Assembly: GCA_029561505.1 (NCBI GenBank)
Contig: JAKQXK010000342.1
Span: 1 to 13,392, forward strand
Direction: 5' to 3'
DNA length: 13,392 nt
Source of the DNA: Spirochaetota bacterium
Lineage (GTDB): Bacteria > Spirochaetota > Leptospiria > Turneriellales > Turneriellaceae
Position 1 is the first letter of the stretch. The number at the start of each line of letters is the position of its first letter. Under the pieces are notes generated by a model. That model worked only from the letters and a program-made list of their open reading frames with translations. It did not search any database and was not told where the DNA came from. Below, in pieces: positions 7,301 to 13,392 of the stretch. The position numbers and the translations under genes were made by a program.

Positions 7301-7529
7301 ACAGAACGCCGAATCGAAGGTACGCCAGTTGTCAGAGTTCATGAAGGCACTCGACGAAGAATCGACGAACAAGGTGACGATCACCAAAACGCTTTCGCCC
7401 GCAGGTGTGGGCGACAAAAAAGACATGGTACGCAAACTGTCAAATTTCGGCTGGACAGCCGAAGAAATTTCGCAGCGCGTGAATCTCGACATCAACACGA
7501 TCGAGACGATTCTGTCACTGCCCGGATAA
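4356..7529 (+). CDS. Giant membrane-anchored coiled-coil protein, SpiroCoCo-like
   Basis: The 1057-residue product starts with one short hydrophobic segment (about residues 4-18) followed by RRLDKSNVNLKK. The positive-inside rule predicts a cytoplasmic body tethered to the inner membrane. Residues about 25-1000 are almost uninterrupted charged heptad-type coiled coil, very rich in Glu, Lys, Gln and Leu and poor in Pro and Gly, consistent with a long rod. The last 45-50 residues break the pattern (SPAGVGDKKD, then NFGWTAEEISQRVNLDINTIETILSL) and look like a small helix-turn-helix-like module. The architecture matches proteins annotated as the SpiroCoCo family in Leptospira; that match is from memory. 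The function is unknown; cell-shape, cytoskeletal or envelope-organising roles are plausible. It lies between a STAS gene and recG on the same strand. No Shine-Dalgarno precedes the ATG. Confidence 0.88.
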   Translation: MLEYALPVAASVFFTLFLRRLDKSNVNLKKIKAIAERAERELAEMTLKKKEELKDATVRFDSLLINADKYLGALGEKLEQARADLTSVETTRQSLRVMDTELQSLDNTTRSVKDQLKFINDSLEKIDQQQKKIKKLQDHVKQVDDEAANMIDAFQAALKDKSGEILAVLEKKFEEITNETLRMQGELRDDLMARHVDLKGEVEHSYEQLEIDLKKSAQDLTLNIENRINAQIQAVTDLQERIFSAEKNLEVTVPDMIRDIKNDLLRDMHEQAQKLETLKLTLSGTEDTMRKKLHVFREELEQQRSLLFHEIAGEAERIRDQISNLDLDALAKKDEIIKSARSEAQKIQKNIEEFNDQYARARETLFQEASRRESELSHKLDEIEDLNKSISSTLSTTRTRGLEEMQNELHKALGEIKTASRELFSDIEDEILRESGMLREKLSSVQAEVTQIVQQTEERCENLETKVADISQNTEKEFANYLKELKKAAEKGLNDYREELGERERQFMQSLTSLDKNLRDKIADADRHFESAQARLEEIVKDARNALHKNTLEIEKNRAELMRDMDAELEDRLGHAKHFIEEAQEKSANSFADSLQKFRTRIEEKENEFSSKIELNIARFFDMKKSLESSQESLIENLQSEKRRIENEMRQTNDQQLKLFDSELNERENRHKQQLQNLSADSVSDFKGKVGELMDRLMEMKSDTTSTFREFQENQQEVYAAIVEETRSTGQEIRDLKEALRELKAEGLSIEKSKQSAESMRTLVRELSQKIEQAESKNQVLGEVYQRVEELKEMRTKLETELLMLKEKRDKVDRLEESINFVLSMQNEIEGKSVQLRKLQTNLDEFSAHYAKLDEERRKADVLMQNLIDENRLIQKTIDKIEAQDKHIDSLNEGIAQLNGFFQRVEQRSHLLKDQLDTITDQMVGLHKNEQELQSIQGRFMEIEDLMTDIEKKKTQIIAFNKQFEELRKAMSTSVQQIERIEQNAESKVRQLSEFMKALDEESTNKVTITKTLSPAGVGDKKDMVRKLSNFGWTAEEISQRVNLDINTIETILSLPG

Positions 7530-7556
7530 TTTCGGCCGCTGCCCGGTAACTCGGGC
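7518..7556 (+). repeat. Duplicated motif and alternative hairpins between the coiled-coil gene and recG
   Basis: CTGCCCGG occurs at 7518-7525, across the last codons of the coiled-coil gene, and again at 7539-7546, 21 bases later, with similar flanks (CACTGCCCGGATAA and CGCTGCCCGGTAAC). CGGGC at 7552-7556 can pair with GCCCG in either copy (7520-7524 or 7541-7545; the nearer gives a 6-base loop). No T-run follows, so this is not a standard terminator. It may be a small local duplication with some folding potential. Confidence 0.35.
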
Positions 7557-7582
7557 GCTCGAAGTGACAGGCCAGCAATACT

Positions 7583-9655
7583 ATGATCTCTCTCGCTGAA
7601 ACAGCATTATTTTCACCGGAGCAACTCAAGGTTCTTAGCCGCCTCAAGGTGAAAGACGTACGCGATCTTTTTTATTATCTGCCGAGAAAGTATATCGATC
7701 GTACGCAGAAGCTTGATTTGCGCAGCTCACGGGCAGGCGATCATGTAACCGTCGTCGGCCAAATTATGCACGCAGAGATGAAATTTGCGGGCAGACGCCG
7801 ATTTACGATCAAGATTGAAGCGAACGGCTTTATTGTCTACGCAACGTTCTTTAATGCTGGGCCATACCTGCAGAAAGTGTTACAGGTGGGCATGCAGGTT
7901 GCCTGCTGGGGTAAACTAGAAATCTATGGCGGTCGCATGAGCTTCATGCACCCCGAATGGGAGGTAATGACCGAAGATAGTGACTCGGGCACTACAGTGC
8001 ATACAGGACGCATCGTGCCAATTTACCGCATCACTGAAGCCATGCGCGTAACCTATCTGACGGTGAAGTCACTGCGCCAGAAAATCGAAGCCTGCCTGCA
8101 AAAGTACGAAAAGCGCATTCACGATTATATATCGCCCGCAACGCTCAAAGGCTGGCAAATGCCGGGCGTCGCCGAGGCTTTGCATAAAATCCATTTTCCC
8201 GAGACGATCGAAGAGACCGAATATGCGCGTCGGCGCATGGCGTTCGACGAGCTGATGCTCTTTTCGGTCTTGAATGAAGAAAAAAAAGCGGCGATTCGCC
8301 GCATTGAAAAGGCGCATCGAATCGAGATCAACCCGGCTCTTAAAAAAGAAATTGCGACCCTTGAAAAGGCGCTGCCCTTTGAACTCACCGGCGACCAAAA
8401 AAAGGCGATTCAAGGCCTCATGAAAAATTCAGCGGCCGCATATCCAGTCAACCACCTGCTGATGGGCGACGTCGGCAGCGGCAAAACTTTGGTGGCTCTG
8501 ATTCTGGCGCTCGTCTATATGCGGCACGGCTTGCAGGTCGCCTACCTGGCACCGACTGAAATTCTGGCGCGCCAGCACTACCAAACATTTCTAAACATCT
8601 TGCCAGGCGGGTCGTTTGAGGGCGTAGAACTCGTCATCGGCAAAGACGCAGCGAAAGAGCGTCGGGCGAAACTCGACCGCCTTGCCCGGGGTGATTCGAA
8701 ACTTGCGATCGGCACGCACGCGCTCATTCAAGACGATGTCAACTTTCAGAATCTCGCGCTCATTATCATCGATGAACAGCACCGGTTTGGTGTTGAACAA
8801 CGCGAGAAGCTGCGCGCGAAGGGCATTACTCCCGATCTGCTGTCGATGACTGCGACGCCGATACCGCGCACGCTGACGCTCGCGTATTATGGCGATCTCG
8901 AACCTTTCTACCTCAAAGAAAAGCCGAAAGACCGGCTCAAAATCGACACGCGCCTTTTCGCCGAAAGCGACCTCGACCGCATCTACAAAGCGGTGCGCAA
9001 ATATGTCGGCGAGGGCAGACAGGTCTATATCATTTATCCCGTTATCGAAGAGAGTGAAAATTCAGACATGGCTTCGCTCGTCAGCGAATACGCGACGCTT
9101 GAACGCGAAGTGTTTCCCGACCTGCGCCTCGGCCTCTTGCACGGTCGCCTCAGCGGCGATGAAAAAGAGCGCGCCATGCAGAAATTCAAAGAGGGATTAA
9201 TTCAGGTTCTGGTGGCGACAACCGTGGTTGAAGTCGGCATCGATGTACCGAATGCAAATGTCATCGTCATCAGAAACCCCGACCGCTTTGGGCTCTCGCA
9301 GCTTCACCAGCTGCGCGGGCGGGTAGGCCGCGGTGAACACCAGAGTTTCTGCATTCTGGTGGCCCCCGATCGCCTCACTTCAGAAGGCCAGCAACGGCTC
9401 GATGCGCTCGTGCGCACCGACGACGGCTTCGAACTGGCGCAGACCGACTTTCAGCTGCGCGGCGCCGGCGAAATGACGGGCCTTAAACAATCGGGCGCGT
9501 CAGAATTTCATGTCGCCGATCTGCGCATTCACGGCGACCTGCTCGAAAGGGCTGTTGAGTACCTGCAGGGCCACCCCGAAGTGCAGGCGCAGTTCGGTTC
9601 GATGAAGAATATTCAGCAAGCGCTGGAAAAGGGCCTGGTGCTGTTTGGCAACTAA
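7583..9655 (+). CDS. recG: ATP-dependent DNA helicase RecG
   Basis: The 690-residue product is close to the 693 residues of E. coli RecG, a cytoplasmic branched-DNA translocase that regresses stalled replication forks and remodels Holliday junctions and R- or D-loops. The N-terminal third holds the wedge/OB-fold region (GDHVTVVGQI near 52-61 and following strands). The superfamily 2 motor follows, with Walker A GDVGSGKT (295-302), Walker B DEQH (397-400), motif III MTATP (422-426), motif V TTVVEVGIDVPNA and motif VI GRVGRG (579-584). The RecG-specific segment after the motor reads RGAGEMTGLKQSG (626-638), where most relatives have RGPGE..G..QSG. ATG 7583 has only a weak AGG upstream. It follows the coiled-coil gene by 53 bases and is probably cotranscribed. 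Its stop codon overlaps that of lpxD on the other strand. Confidence 0.97.
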   Translation: MISLAETALFSPEQLKVLSRLKVKDVRDLFYYLPRKYIDRTQKLDLRSSRAGDHVTVVGQIMHAEMKFAGRRRFTIKIEANGFIVYATFFNAGPYLQKVLQVGMQVACWGKLEIYGGRMSFMHPEWEVMTEDSDSGTTVHTGRIVPIYRITEAMRVTYLTVKSLRQKIEACLQKYEKRIHDYISPATLKGWQMPGVAEALHKIHFPETIEETEYARRRMAFDELMLFSVLNEEKKAAIRRIEKAHRIEINPALKKEIATLEKALPFELTGDQKKAIQGLMKNSAAAYPVNHLLMGDVGSGKTLVALILALVYMRHGLQVAYLAPTEILARQHYQTFLNILPGGSFEGVELVIGKDAAKERRAKLDRLARGDSKLAIGTHALIQDDVNFQNLALIIIDEQHRFGVEQREKLRAKGITPDLLSMTATPIPRTLTLAYYGDLEPFYLKEKPKDRLKIDTRLFAESDLDRIYKAVRKYVGEGRQVYIIYPVIEESENSDMASLVSEYATLEREVFPDLRLGLLHGRLSGDEKERAMQKFKEGLIQVLVATTVVEVGIDVPNANVIVIRNPDRFGLSQLHQLRGRVGRGEHQSFCILVAPDRLTSEGQQRLDALVRTDDGFELAQTDFQLRGAGEMTGLKQSGASEFHVADLRIHGDLLERAVEYLQGHPEVQAQFGSMKNIQQALEKGLVLFGN

Positions 9656-10737
9656 GAGCCCTTAGCCGCCAGCAGCTCAGCAACCTGTTTTTTCAGCTCT
9701 TTAAACTCTTTCGCCATATCGCCCAGCTTCTGGTACGCGGCAAAATTCTTCACGTATTCGCGCATCGGCTGCGACGGTGACTGCGCATACATACCTTTTT
9801 CGGTGATGTCGGCAATCACACCAGCCCGGTGAACCAAAACCACGTCGTCGCAGATCGATACGTGGTCTTTCACCATCGCGTCGCCGCTCGCAATCACGCG
9901 CTTACCGGTTTTCGATGAGCCGGCCATTTTCCAGCCGGTGAGCAGAATCGAGTTTTCGCCGATATCGCAGTTGTGCGCGGTATGGCAGATATTGTCGCAG
10001 ATCACATTGTCACGAAAGCGGGTAGAGGTAAACGTCGCCCTATCAATCGCGTTCAGCGCTCCGATCGTGACGTCGTCGCCGATGACTACATTGCCCGTCT
10101 GCGGAATGCGATAATGGTGAAAATTCTCATCTTGTGAATAGCCAAAACCTTCTGAACCAATAACGCTATGTGGCAGAATGAGGCAGTTCTTGCCGATCTG
10201 GCACTGAAAGCCAATAATACTGCTGTGCTGTATCACCGTGCCGTCGCCGATCACGGCTTCAAATTCGATAACCACGTGCGATTGCAGCACGACACCCTTA
10301 CCGATGACCGCATTCTTTTCAATCACCGTGTAGGGGCCGATCTTCGCATCATCGGGTATCTTGACCGATTCATGAATGACGGCCGTCGGGTGAATGCGCT
10401 CAAAACCGCTTTCGGTGTAGTCGCGGTCGGTATATTTTTGGCGCATGAGCGCGTATGAAACGCCCGGGTTTTCGCTCGCAATAATTGCTGTTTCAGCCTG
10501 TGGCCCGAGTTTCGCGGCTTCGGCCGCCGCAATCACCATCGCGGCCGGCTTTAACGCGAGCACTTCTTTGATTTTCTTCGCGTCGGTCACAAAGACCAGA
10601 TCGCCAGGTTTACAATCTTCGGTGCCAGCGATTGCCTTTACGCTGATGTTTTCACCGCTCACAACTTGCGTCAAACGGTAACCTTCTTTGCATTCGCCGG
10701 CAATCTCGCCGACAGTCTTATTGATCGTGGTTTTCAT
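9652..10737 (-). CDS. lpxD: UDP-3-O-acylglucosamine N-acyltransferase LpxD
   Basis: This is the third enzyme of lipid A synthesis: it transfers a 3-hydroxyacyl chain from acyl carrier protein to the 2-amine of UDP-3-O-acyl-glucosamine at the cytoplasmic side of the inner membrane. The 361 residues show the family layout. An N-terminal uridine-binding domain (about 1-110, with [21 protein letters not shown]) precedes a left-handed beta helix of hexapeptide repeats (about 113-305, recurrent I/V-G-x-x units). The C-terminus is helical, with [14 protein letters not shown] and a Lys/Glu helix. GSEGFGY (194-200) and HTAHN (252-256) are hallmarks, H255 matching the catalytic histidine of the E. coli enzyme. 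It is not clustered with other lpx genes here. The ATG at 10737 has a weak purine-rich site (GAGAGTGG) upstream. It implies that the organism makes lipopolysaccharide. Confidence 0.95.
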   Translation of the reverse strand: MKTTINKTVGEIAGECKEGYRLTQVVSGENISVKAIAGTEDCKPGDLVFVTDAKKIKEVLALKPAAMVIAAAEAAKLGPQAETAIIASENPGVSYALMRQKYTDRDYTESGFERIHPTAVIHESVKIPDDAKIGPYTVIEKNAVIGKGVVLQSHVVIEFEAVIGDGTVIQHSSIIGFQCQIGKNCLILPHSVIGSEGFGYSQDENFHHYRIPQTGNVVIGDDVTIGALNAIDRATFTSTRFRDNVICDNICHTAHNCDIGENSILLTGWKMAGSSKTGKRVIASGDAMVKDHVSICDDVVLVHRAGVIADITEKGMYAQSPSQPMREYVKNFAAYQKLGDMAKEFKELKKQVAELLAAKGS

Positions 10738-10743
10738 TCGCCA

Positions 10744-10760
10744 CTCTCACGAGGCGAGAG
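10744..10760. promoter_or_regulatory. Small dyad in the lpxD-infA divergent spacer
   Basis: CTCTC (10744-10748) and GAGAG (10756-10760) form an inverted repeat with a 7-base centre, lying directly before the lpxD start. TCGCC (10738-10742) and GGCGA (10753-10757) form a second overlapping inverted repeat. Position between divergent essential genes makes a regulatory role possible, but the arms are short. Confidence 0.2.
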
Positions 10761-10766
10761 ATCGGG

Positions 10767-10772
10767 TATATT
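10767..10772 (+). promoter_or_regulatory. Possible -10 element for infA
   Basis: TATATT at 10767-10772 is a 5/6 match to the -10 consensus and lies 43 bases before the infA start. The hexamer 17 bases upstream (CTCTCA, 10744-10749) matches the -35 consensus poorly, so this is a weak call. Confidence 0.25.
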
Positions 10773-10815
10773 CCAAAGTGTTCGACGCCCTGTGTCGATG
10801 GCCTATGATGCCGCA

Positions 10816-11034
10816 ATGGCCAAAGAAGAGGCAATCTCAGTAAACGGAATCATCAAGAAGGCTTTGCCCAACGCCATGTTTCTTGTAGAACTCGAAAACG
10901 GTCACGAAATTCTCGGTCACATTTCGGGCAAGATGCGCAAGCATTACATTCGCATCAACCCCGGCGACAAGGTCTCGATTGAACTTTCACCCTACGACCT
11001 GACACGCGGCCGCATCACATATAGAGTCGCCTAA
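10816..11034 (+). CDS. infA: Translation initiation factor IF-1
   Basis: The product is exactly 72 residues, the canonical IF-1 length, and is a single OB-fold. IF-1 occupies the 30S A site and helps IF-2 and IF-3 place the initiator tRNA. The sequence is nearly textbook: MAKEEAI start, [20 protein letters not shown], the [13 protein letters not shown] core, [18 protein letters not shown] and a basic C-terminus. ATG 10816 is fixed by the conserved MAKE start; an in-frame ATG at 10798 would add six atypical residues. No good Shine-Dalgarno is present. The gene stands alone, divergent from lpxD, rather than inside a ribosomal-protein operon. Confidence 0.97.
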   Translation: MAKEEAISVNGIIKKALPNAMFLVELENGHEILGHISGKMRKHYIRINPGDKVSIELSPYDLTRGRITYRVA

Positions 11035-11045
11035 GAAACCGGCAA

Positions 11046-11059
11046 GTTCGCTTGCGAAC
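11046..11059. other. Short inverted repeat after infA
   Basis: GTTCG-CTTG-CGAAC lies 12 bases after the infA stop and 25 bases beyond the murC stop on the other strand. It is a compact dyad placed between convergent genes, as a bidirectional terminator would be. Neither side carries a T-run of useful length, so termination is only a possibility. Confidence 0.3.
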
Positions 11060-11083
11060 CGACCCTGTGGCATAAACCTTTAA

Positions 11084-12466
11084 CTATTGCACAGACTTCA
11101 GCCAATCGGCGTACTGCCGGGCATAGTCGCTGCTGTTACCTGCCCCCATAAAAACTGCGGCAGTTTTCGCGGTGCCGAACTGCGCGCGCGTACTTGAAAA
11201 ATCCTCACTGCTGGCGATGTGCACGAAAGGCGGATTGCGAAACCTCATGAACAATTTTTCTGTTTCAGGAAACTCGCTCGCCTTGTCACCCGAGGCGAAG
11301 ATCGGCAGCGAATACAGGCTGTGCTGGTTCGCGTAAGGCAAGAACGCGGCCGCAAACTCTTCATGAAAATGGTTGAAACGGCTTAGGCGGTGCGGCTCCC
11401 AGAAAATGAGAAGCTTTTCATATTCGCCCGCGAGCGCCGCGAGTGTAACCTGCACCTCATGCGGGTGGTGCGCGTAGTCGTCGATGACCGTTAGGTTCAG
11501 ACGCGGATACTCGGCAAGCTTCTGCATACGCCGGTTGACGCCGGTAAATTTTTCGAGCGTCTCACCCAAAACCTTATCGCTGATCTGCAACGACTGCGCG
11601 AGCTGCGCGACGAGCGTGGCGTTCATGAGATTGTGGGCCCCGGCGAGGCCAACCTTCCATTTTGTTTGCGCGAAACTGACGCTGCGGTTTGCTGCATCAA
11701 CGGCGGTATCTGCCCAGATTTGGCGGTCATTGTCTTTGAGAAGATTCACAAATTCGCCTTCGCACTCTTTTGAAACATGCGCCCAACCGCCGCGCGCAAG
11801 CGAAGCCTTGATAAAGCTGCGAAAATCAGCCTTTAGACTGTCTAAACTCGCGTGCACGTCGGTGTGGTCGAGGTCAATATTTGTGACGAGCGCGACATCT
11901 GTTTCGATGTTCAGAAAACTGCGGTCAGATTCATCGGCTTCGATGACGAGCAGCGGCTTACCCTGAATTGTGCCATTGCCTTCGCGGTAGTTTGAGTTCC
12001 ACTGTGGTACGGTGCCGCCAATGAGCGCGGTCGGGTCAAAGCCTGCCCGCTCGAAAAGCTGAGCCACCCAGGCGCTCGTCGTCGTCTTGCCATGGCAACC
12101 GGCCACGGCGACGGTAAAATAGTTCTGGGTGATGTGTTGCAGCAGCGCGTGGCGCGAGGCGCAAACAAACCCACTGCGTTCGGCGTGCGCGCGCTCGGGG
12201 TCTTCGGGTTTGATCGCGCTCGAATAAAAAACTTGCGCACCGGGCCTGATGCGTTCTGGTTGCGAACCCACCCAGGTGGTGATTCCCTTTTCTCGCAGCT
12301 TTTGCAGATAAGGCGAATCGCTTTTGTCTGATGCCGTCACGCTCGCGCCCGTGCGCGCGAGCAACAGCGCGAGCCCGCTCATACCGACGCCGCCCGCGCC
12401 GATGATGTGTACAACTTCCCCTAATTGCTTAGTTGAAAGTGCATCGGGGGTTGGGGTTACTGCCAT
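11084..12466 (-). CDS. murC: UDP-N-acetylmuramate--L-alanine ligase MurC
   Basis: MurC adds L-alanine to UDP-MurNAc using ATP, the first peptide step of cytoplasmic peptidoglycan precursor synthesis. With ATG at 12466 the product is 460 residues, normal for the family. The N-terminal Rossmann-like domain starts with VHIIGAGGVGMSGLA. The ATPase domain has the P-loop GCHGKTTT (123-130), EADESDRSF and the NIDLDHTD metal/ATP region. The central HNLMNA and DDYAHHPHE motifs and C-terminal WEPHRLSR (F-x-PHR in many MurC) complete the Mur ligase signature. A TTG five codons upstream (12481) is an alternative. The ATG lies inside the last codons of the preceding small gene, overlapping its end by 10 bases, and has no Shine-Dalgarno, so translation is probably coupled to that gene. 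Confidence 0.96.
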   Translation of the reverse strand: MAVTPTPDALSTKQLGEVVHIIGAGGVGMSGLALLLARTGASVTASDKSDSPYLQKLREKGITTWVGSQPERIRPGAQVFYSSAIKPEDPERAHAERSGFVCASRHALLQHITQNYFTVAVAGCHGKTTTSAWVAQLFERAGFDPTALIGGTVPQWNSNYREGNGTIQGKPLLVIEADESDRSFLNIETDVALVTNIDLDHTDVHASLDSLKADFRSFIKASLARGGWAHVSKECEGEFVNLLKDNDRQIWADTAVDAANRSVSFAQTKWKVGLAGAHNLMNATLVAQLAQSLQISDKVLGETLEKFTGVNRRMQKLAEYPRLNLTVIDDYAHHPHEVQVTLAALAGEYEKLLIFWEPHRLSRFNHFHEEFAAAFLPYANQHSLYSLPIFASGDKASEFPETEKLFMRFRNPPFVHIASSEDFSSTRAQFGTAKTAAVFMGAGNSSDYARQYADWLKSVQ

Positions 12467-12783
12467 GAATCGAGAACGCAACCATAACGGTCGCCTGTAT
12501 AACGCGCTGTCGTGGTAACAAACAGGCCTTTAACCGTTACGGTGCGCTTCTCTTTGTCGAGCTCAAAGCTCTGAATCGGCACCCACTGGCGGGCAAAGTT
12601 GTGGCATTGATCTACTGTGCCTTCGGTCACAAAATAGCATGAACAAAATTCTTTGCTATAGAAAGACGAAATGATACTGGGAAAAGCGGCCGTGTGCCTG
12701 AAGTTAACGAGCAAGAACACAACACCAGCAAACACCCCCAGACCCAATAATTGCAGCAGCCGCTTCAATATTTTGCGCATCAT
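12457..12783 (-). CDS. Small membrane-anchored cysteine protein, possible serine-hydrolase partner domain
   Basis: The 108-residue product starts with a basic stretch and one hydrophobic helix (about 5-27) that could be an uncleaved anchor or signal peptide, leaving roughly 80 residues outside the cytoplasm. The exported part has four cysteines (C47, C49, C60, C102), suggesting disulfides. It ends with an RTVTVKGLFVTTTARYTGDRYGCVL pattern (residues about 80-104). From memory, a similar arrangement (an early Cys, FV.G, then V.a..g..raYr...GCtL) forms the N-terminal part of some proteobacterial beta-lactamase-like serine hydrolases. Here it would be a separate gene beside such a hydrolase. The start overlaps the hydrolase stop as ATGA and has a good GGAG eight bases upstream. 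The end overlaps the murC start. No enzymatic motif is visible and the function is unknown. Confidence 0.75.
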   Translation of the reverse strand: MMRKILKRLLQLLGLGVFAGVVFLLVNFRHTAAFPSIISSFYSKEFCSCYFVTEGTVDQCHNFARQWVPIQSFELDKEKRTVTVKGLFVTTTARYTGDRYGCVLDSWQ

Positions 12784-13392
12784 GGTGTTTTCTCCAGAAT
12801 ATTTTTCAGCAAACCCAGGTATCGGTTTTTATCGAAACTGCCATCGCGGTCGTCGCCGAGCCGCACGGCGATCAGGTCGAGCGAGGGTATCACATAGAGC
12901 GACTGCCCCCAGTGCCCGAGGGCGGCAAACGTGTCTGCTGGGGCGTCGGGCCATGGCGGTTTCTGCCCGCGCTCGGGAATGCCAACGTTTATGTACCACT
13001 GCGCCCCCGGGTTATCTTTCGCATCTTCGGGGATTAACTGTGTCGTATAGTAGGCGGGCGCCATCGTGGTTGTATACCGTACCCACTTTTCAGGTAACAG
13101 GCGCTTTCCCTGCCAGACGCCATCGTGCAGGTAAAGATAGCCAAAGCGTGCGAGGTCGCGCGCCGTCGTGTAGAGATATGAAGACCCGACCGGGGTCGCA
13201 GACCCATCGCGTTCGAAAGTGGTGAAACGCATGCCTATGGTTTTGAACAGCCGGTTGAAAATCAGGTCTTCGTATTTATCCTGGTAGACGTTCTTGAGCA
13301 TCGCCATAAGAATATTGGTGGTGCCGCTCGAATAGTACCAGTGGGTACCCGGTGTGTGAGCCAGATCTTGAGCGGCGGCAAAAGCCGCCATG
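12780..13392 (-). CDS. Serine hydrolase, beta-lactamase/esterase family (partial, 5' end beyond right edge)
   Basis: The C-terminal 203 or more residues of a class C beta-lactamase-like serine hydrolase (COG1680 type, which includes esterases, 6-aminohexanoate hydrolases and D-aminopeptidases) are present. The second catalytic motif is seen as YSSGTTN (codons at 13334-13314), the Y-x-N-like tyrosine of this group. GHWGQ (12917-12903) stands where beta-lactamases have K-T-G. The nucleophile motif S-x-x-K lies upstream, outside the window. The methionine codon at 13391 lies just after the family's mid-domain and is internal, not the start. It is followed with a 4-base ATGA overlap by the small cysteine protein and then murC, so the three probably form one transcript. 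Substrate and location (likely periplasmic) cannot be settled without the N-terminus. Confidence 0.88.
   Translation of the reverse strand, partial: MAAFAAAQDLAHTPGTHWYYSSGTTNILMAMLKNVYQDKYEDLIFNRLFKTIGMRFTTFERDGSATPVGSSYLYTTARDLARFGYLYLHDGVWQGKRLLPEKWVRYTTTMAPAYYTTQLIPEDAKDNPGAQWYINVGIPERGQKPPWPDAPADTFAALGHWGQSLYVIPSLDLIAVRLGDDRDGSFDKNRYLGLLKNILEKTP

Noticed and set aside
9652..9665. CTAAG-AGCC-CTTAG hairpin as a recG/lpxD terminator
   Set aside because: The stem is only five base pairs, has no T-run and lies within the lpxD coding sequence.

Overview
The window looks like the chromosome of a Gram-negative-type spirochaete of the Leptospirales (a Turneriella- or Leptospira-like organism). 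Three things point there. A 1057-residue membrane-anchored coiled-coil protein resembles the family annotated as 'SpiroCoCo' in leptospires. A lipid A gene (lpxD) argues against Treponema and Borrelia. Base composition is moderately GC-rich by eye, which suits Turneriella better than pathogenic Leptospira. The assignment comes from remembered family features, not from a search.

Layout from left to right. Bases 1-523 hold a left-truncated TetR-family regulator on the minus strand, divergent from a nitroreductase (609-1313, plus). A 14-bp palindrome lies between them. Next is an EAL-CBS-GGDDF cyclic-di-GMP protein (1404-3245, plus), preceded by a short spacer rich in dyad symmetry. A secreted START/SRPBCC-like protein (3250-3855, minus) converges on it. 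A sharply AT-rich divergent promoter region (about 3859-3902) separates that gene from a co-directional group: a STAS-domain anti-sigma-factor antagonist (3951-4292), the giant coiled-coil protein (4356-7529) and recG (7583-9655). recG converges on lpxD (9652-10737, minus), and their stop codons overlap. lpxD is divergent from infA (10816-11034, plus). The right end is a tightly packed minus-strand cluster, in transcription order: a serine hydrolase truncated by the right edge, a small membrane-anchored cysteine protein (ATGA overlap), and murC (start codon inside the previous gene).

The genes are mostly housekeeping: DNA repair (recG), translation initiation (infA), lipid A (lpxD) and peptidoglycan precursor synthesis (murC). 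Signalling genes are mixed in (c-di-GMP, STAS, TetR). No RNA gene, insertion sequence, CRISPR array, prophage or toxin-antitoxin pair was recognised, and no stretch over 300 bases lacks a gene. I do not see a clear undescribed defence or mobile system. The points most worth a second look are the coiled-coil protein with its STAS neighbour and the 13-bp tandem repeat at its start, the stand-alone 'CSC...GC' protein between the serine hydrolase and murC, and the palindromes before the nitroreductase and EAL genes.
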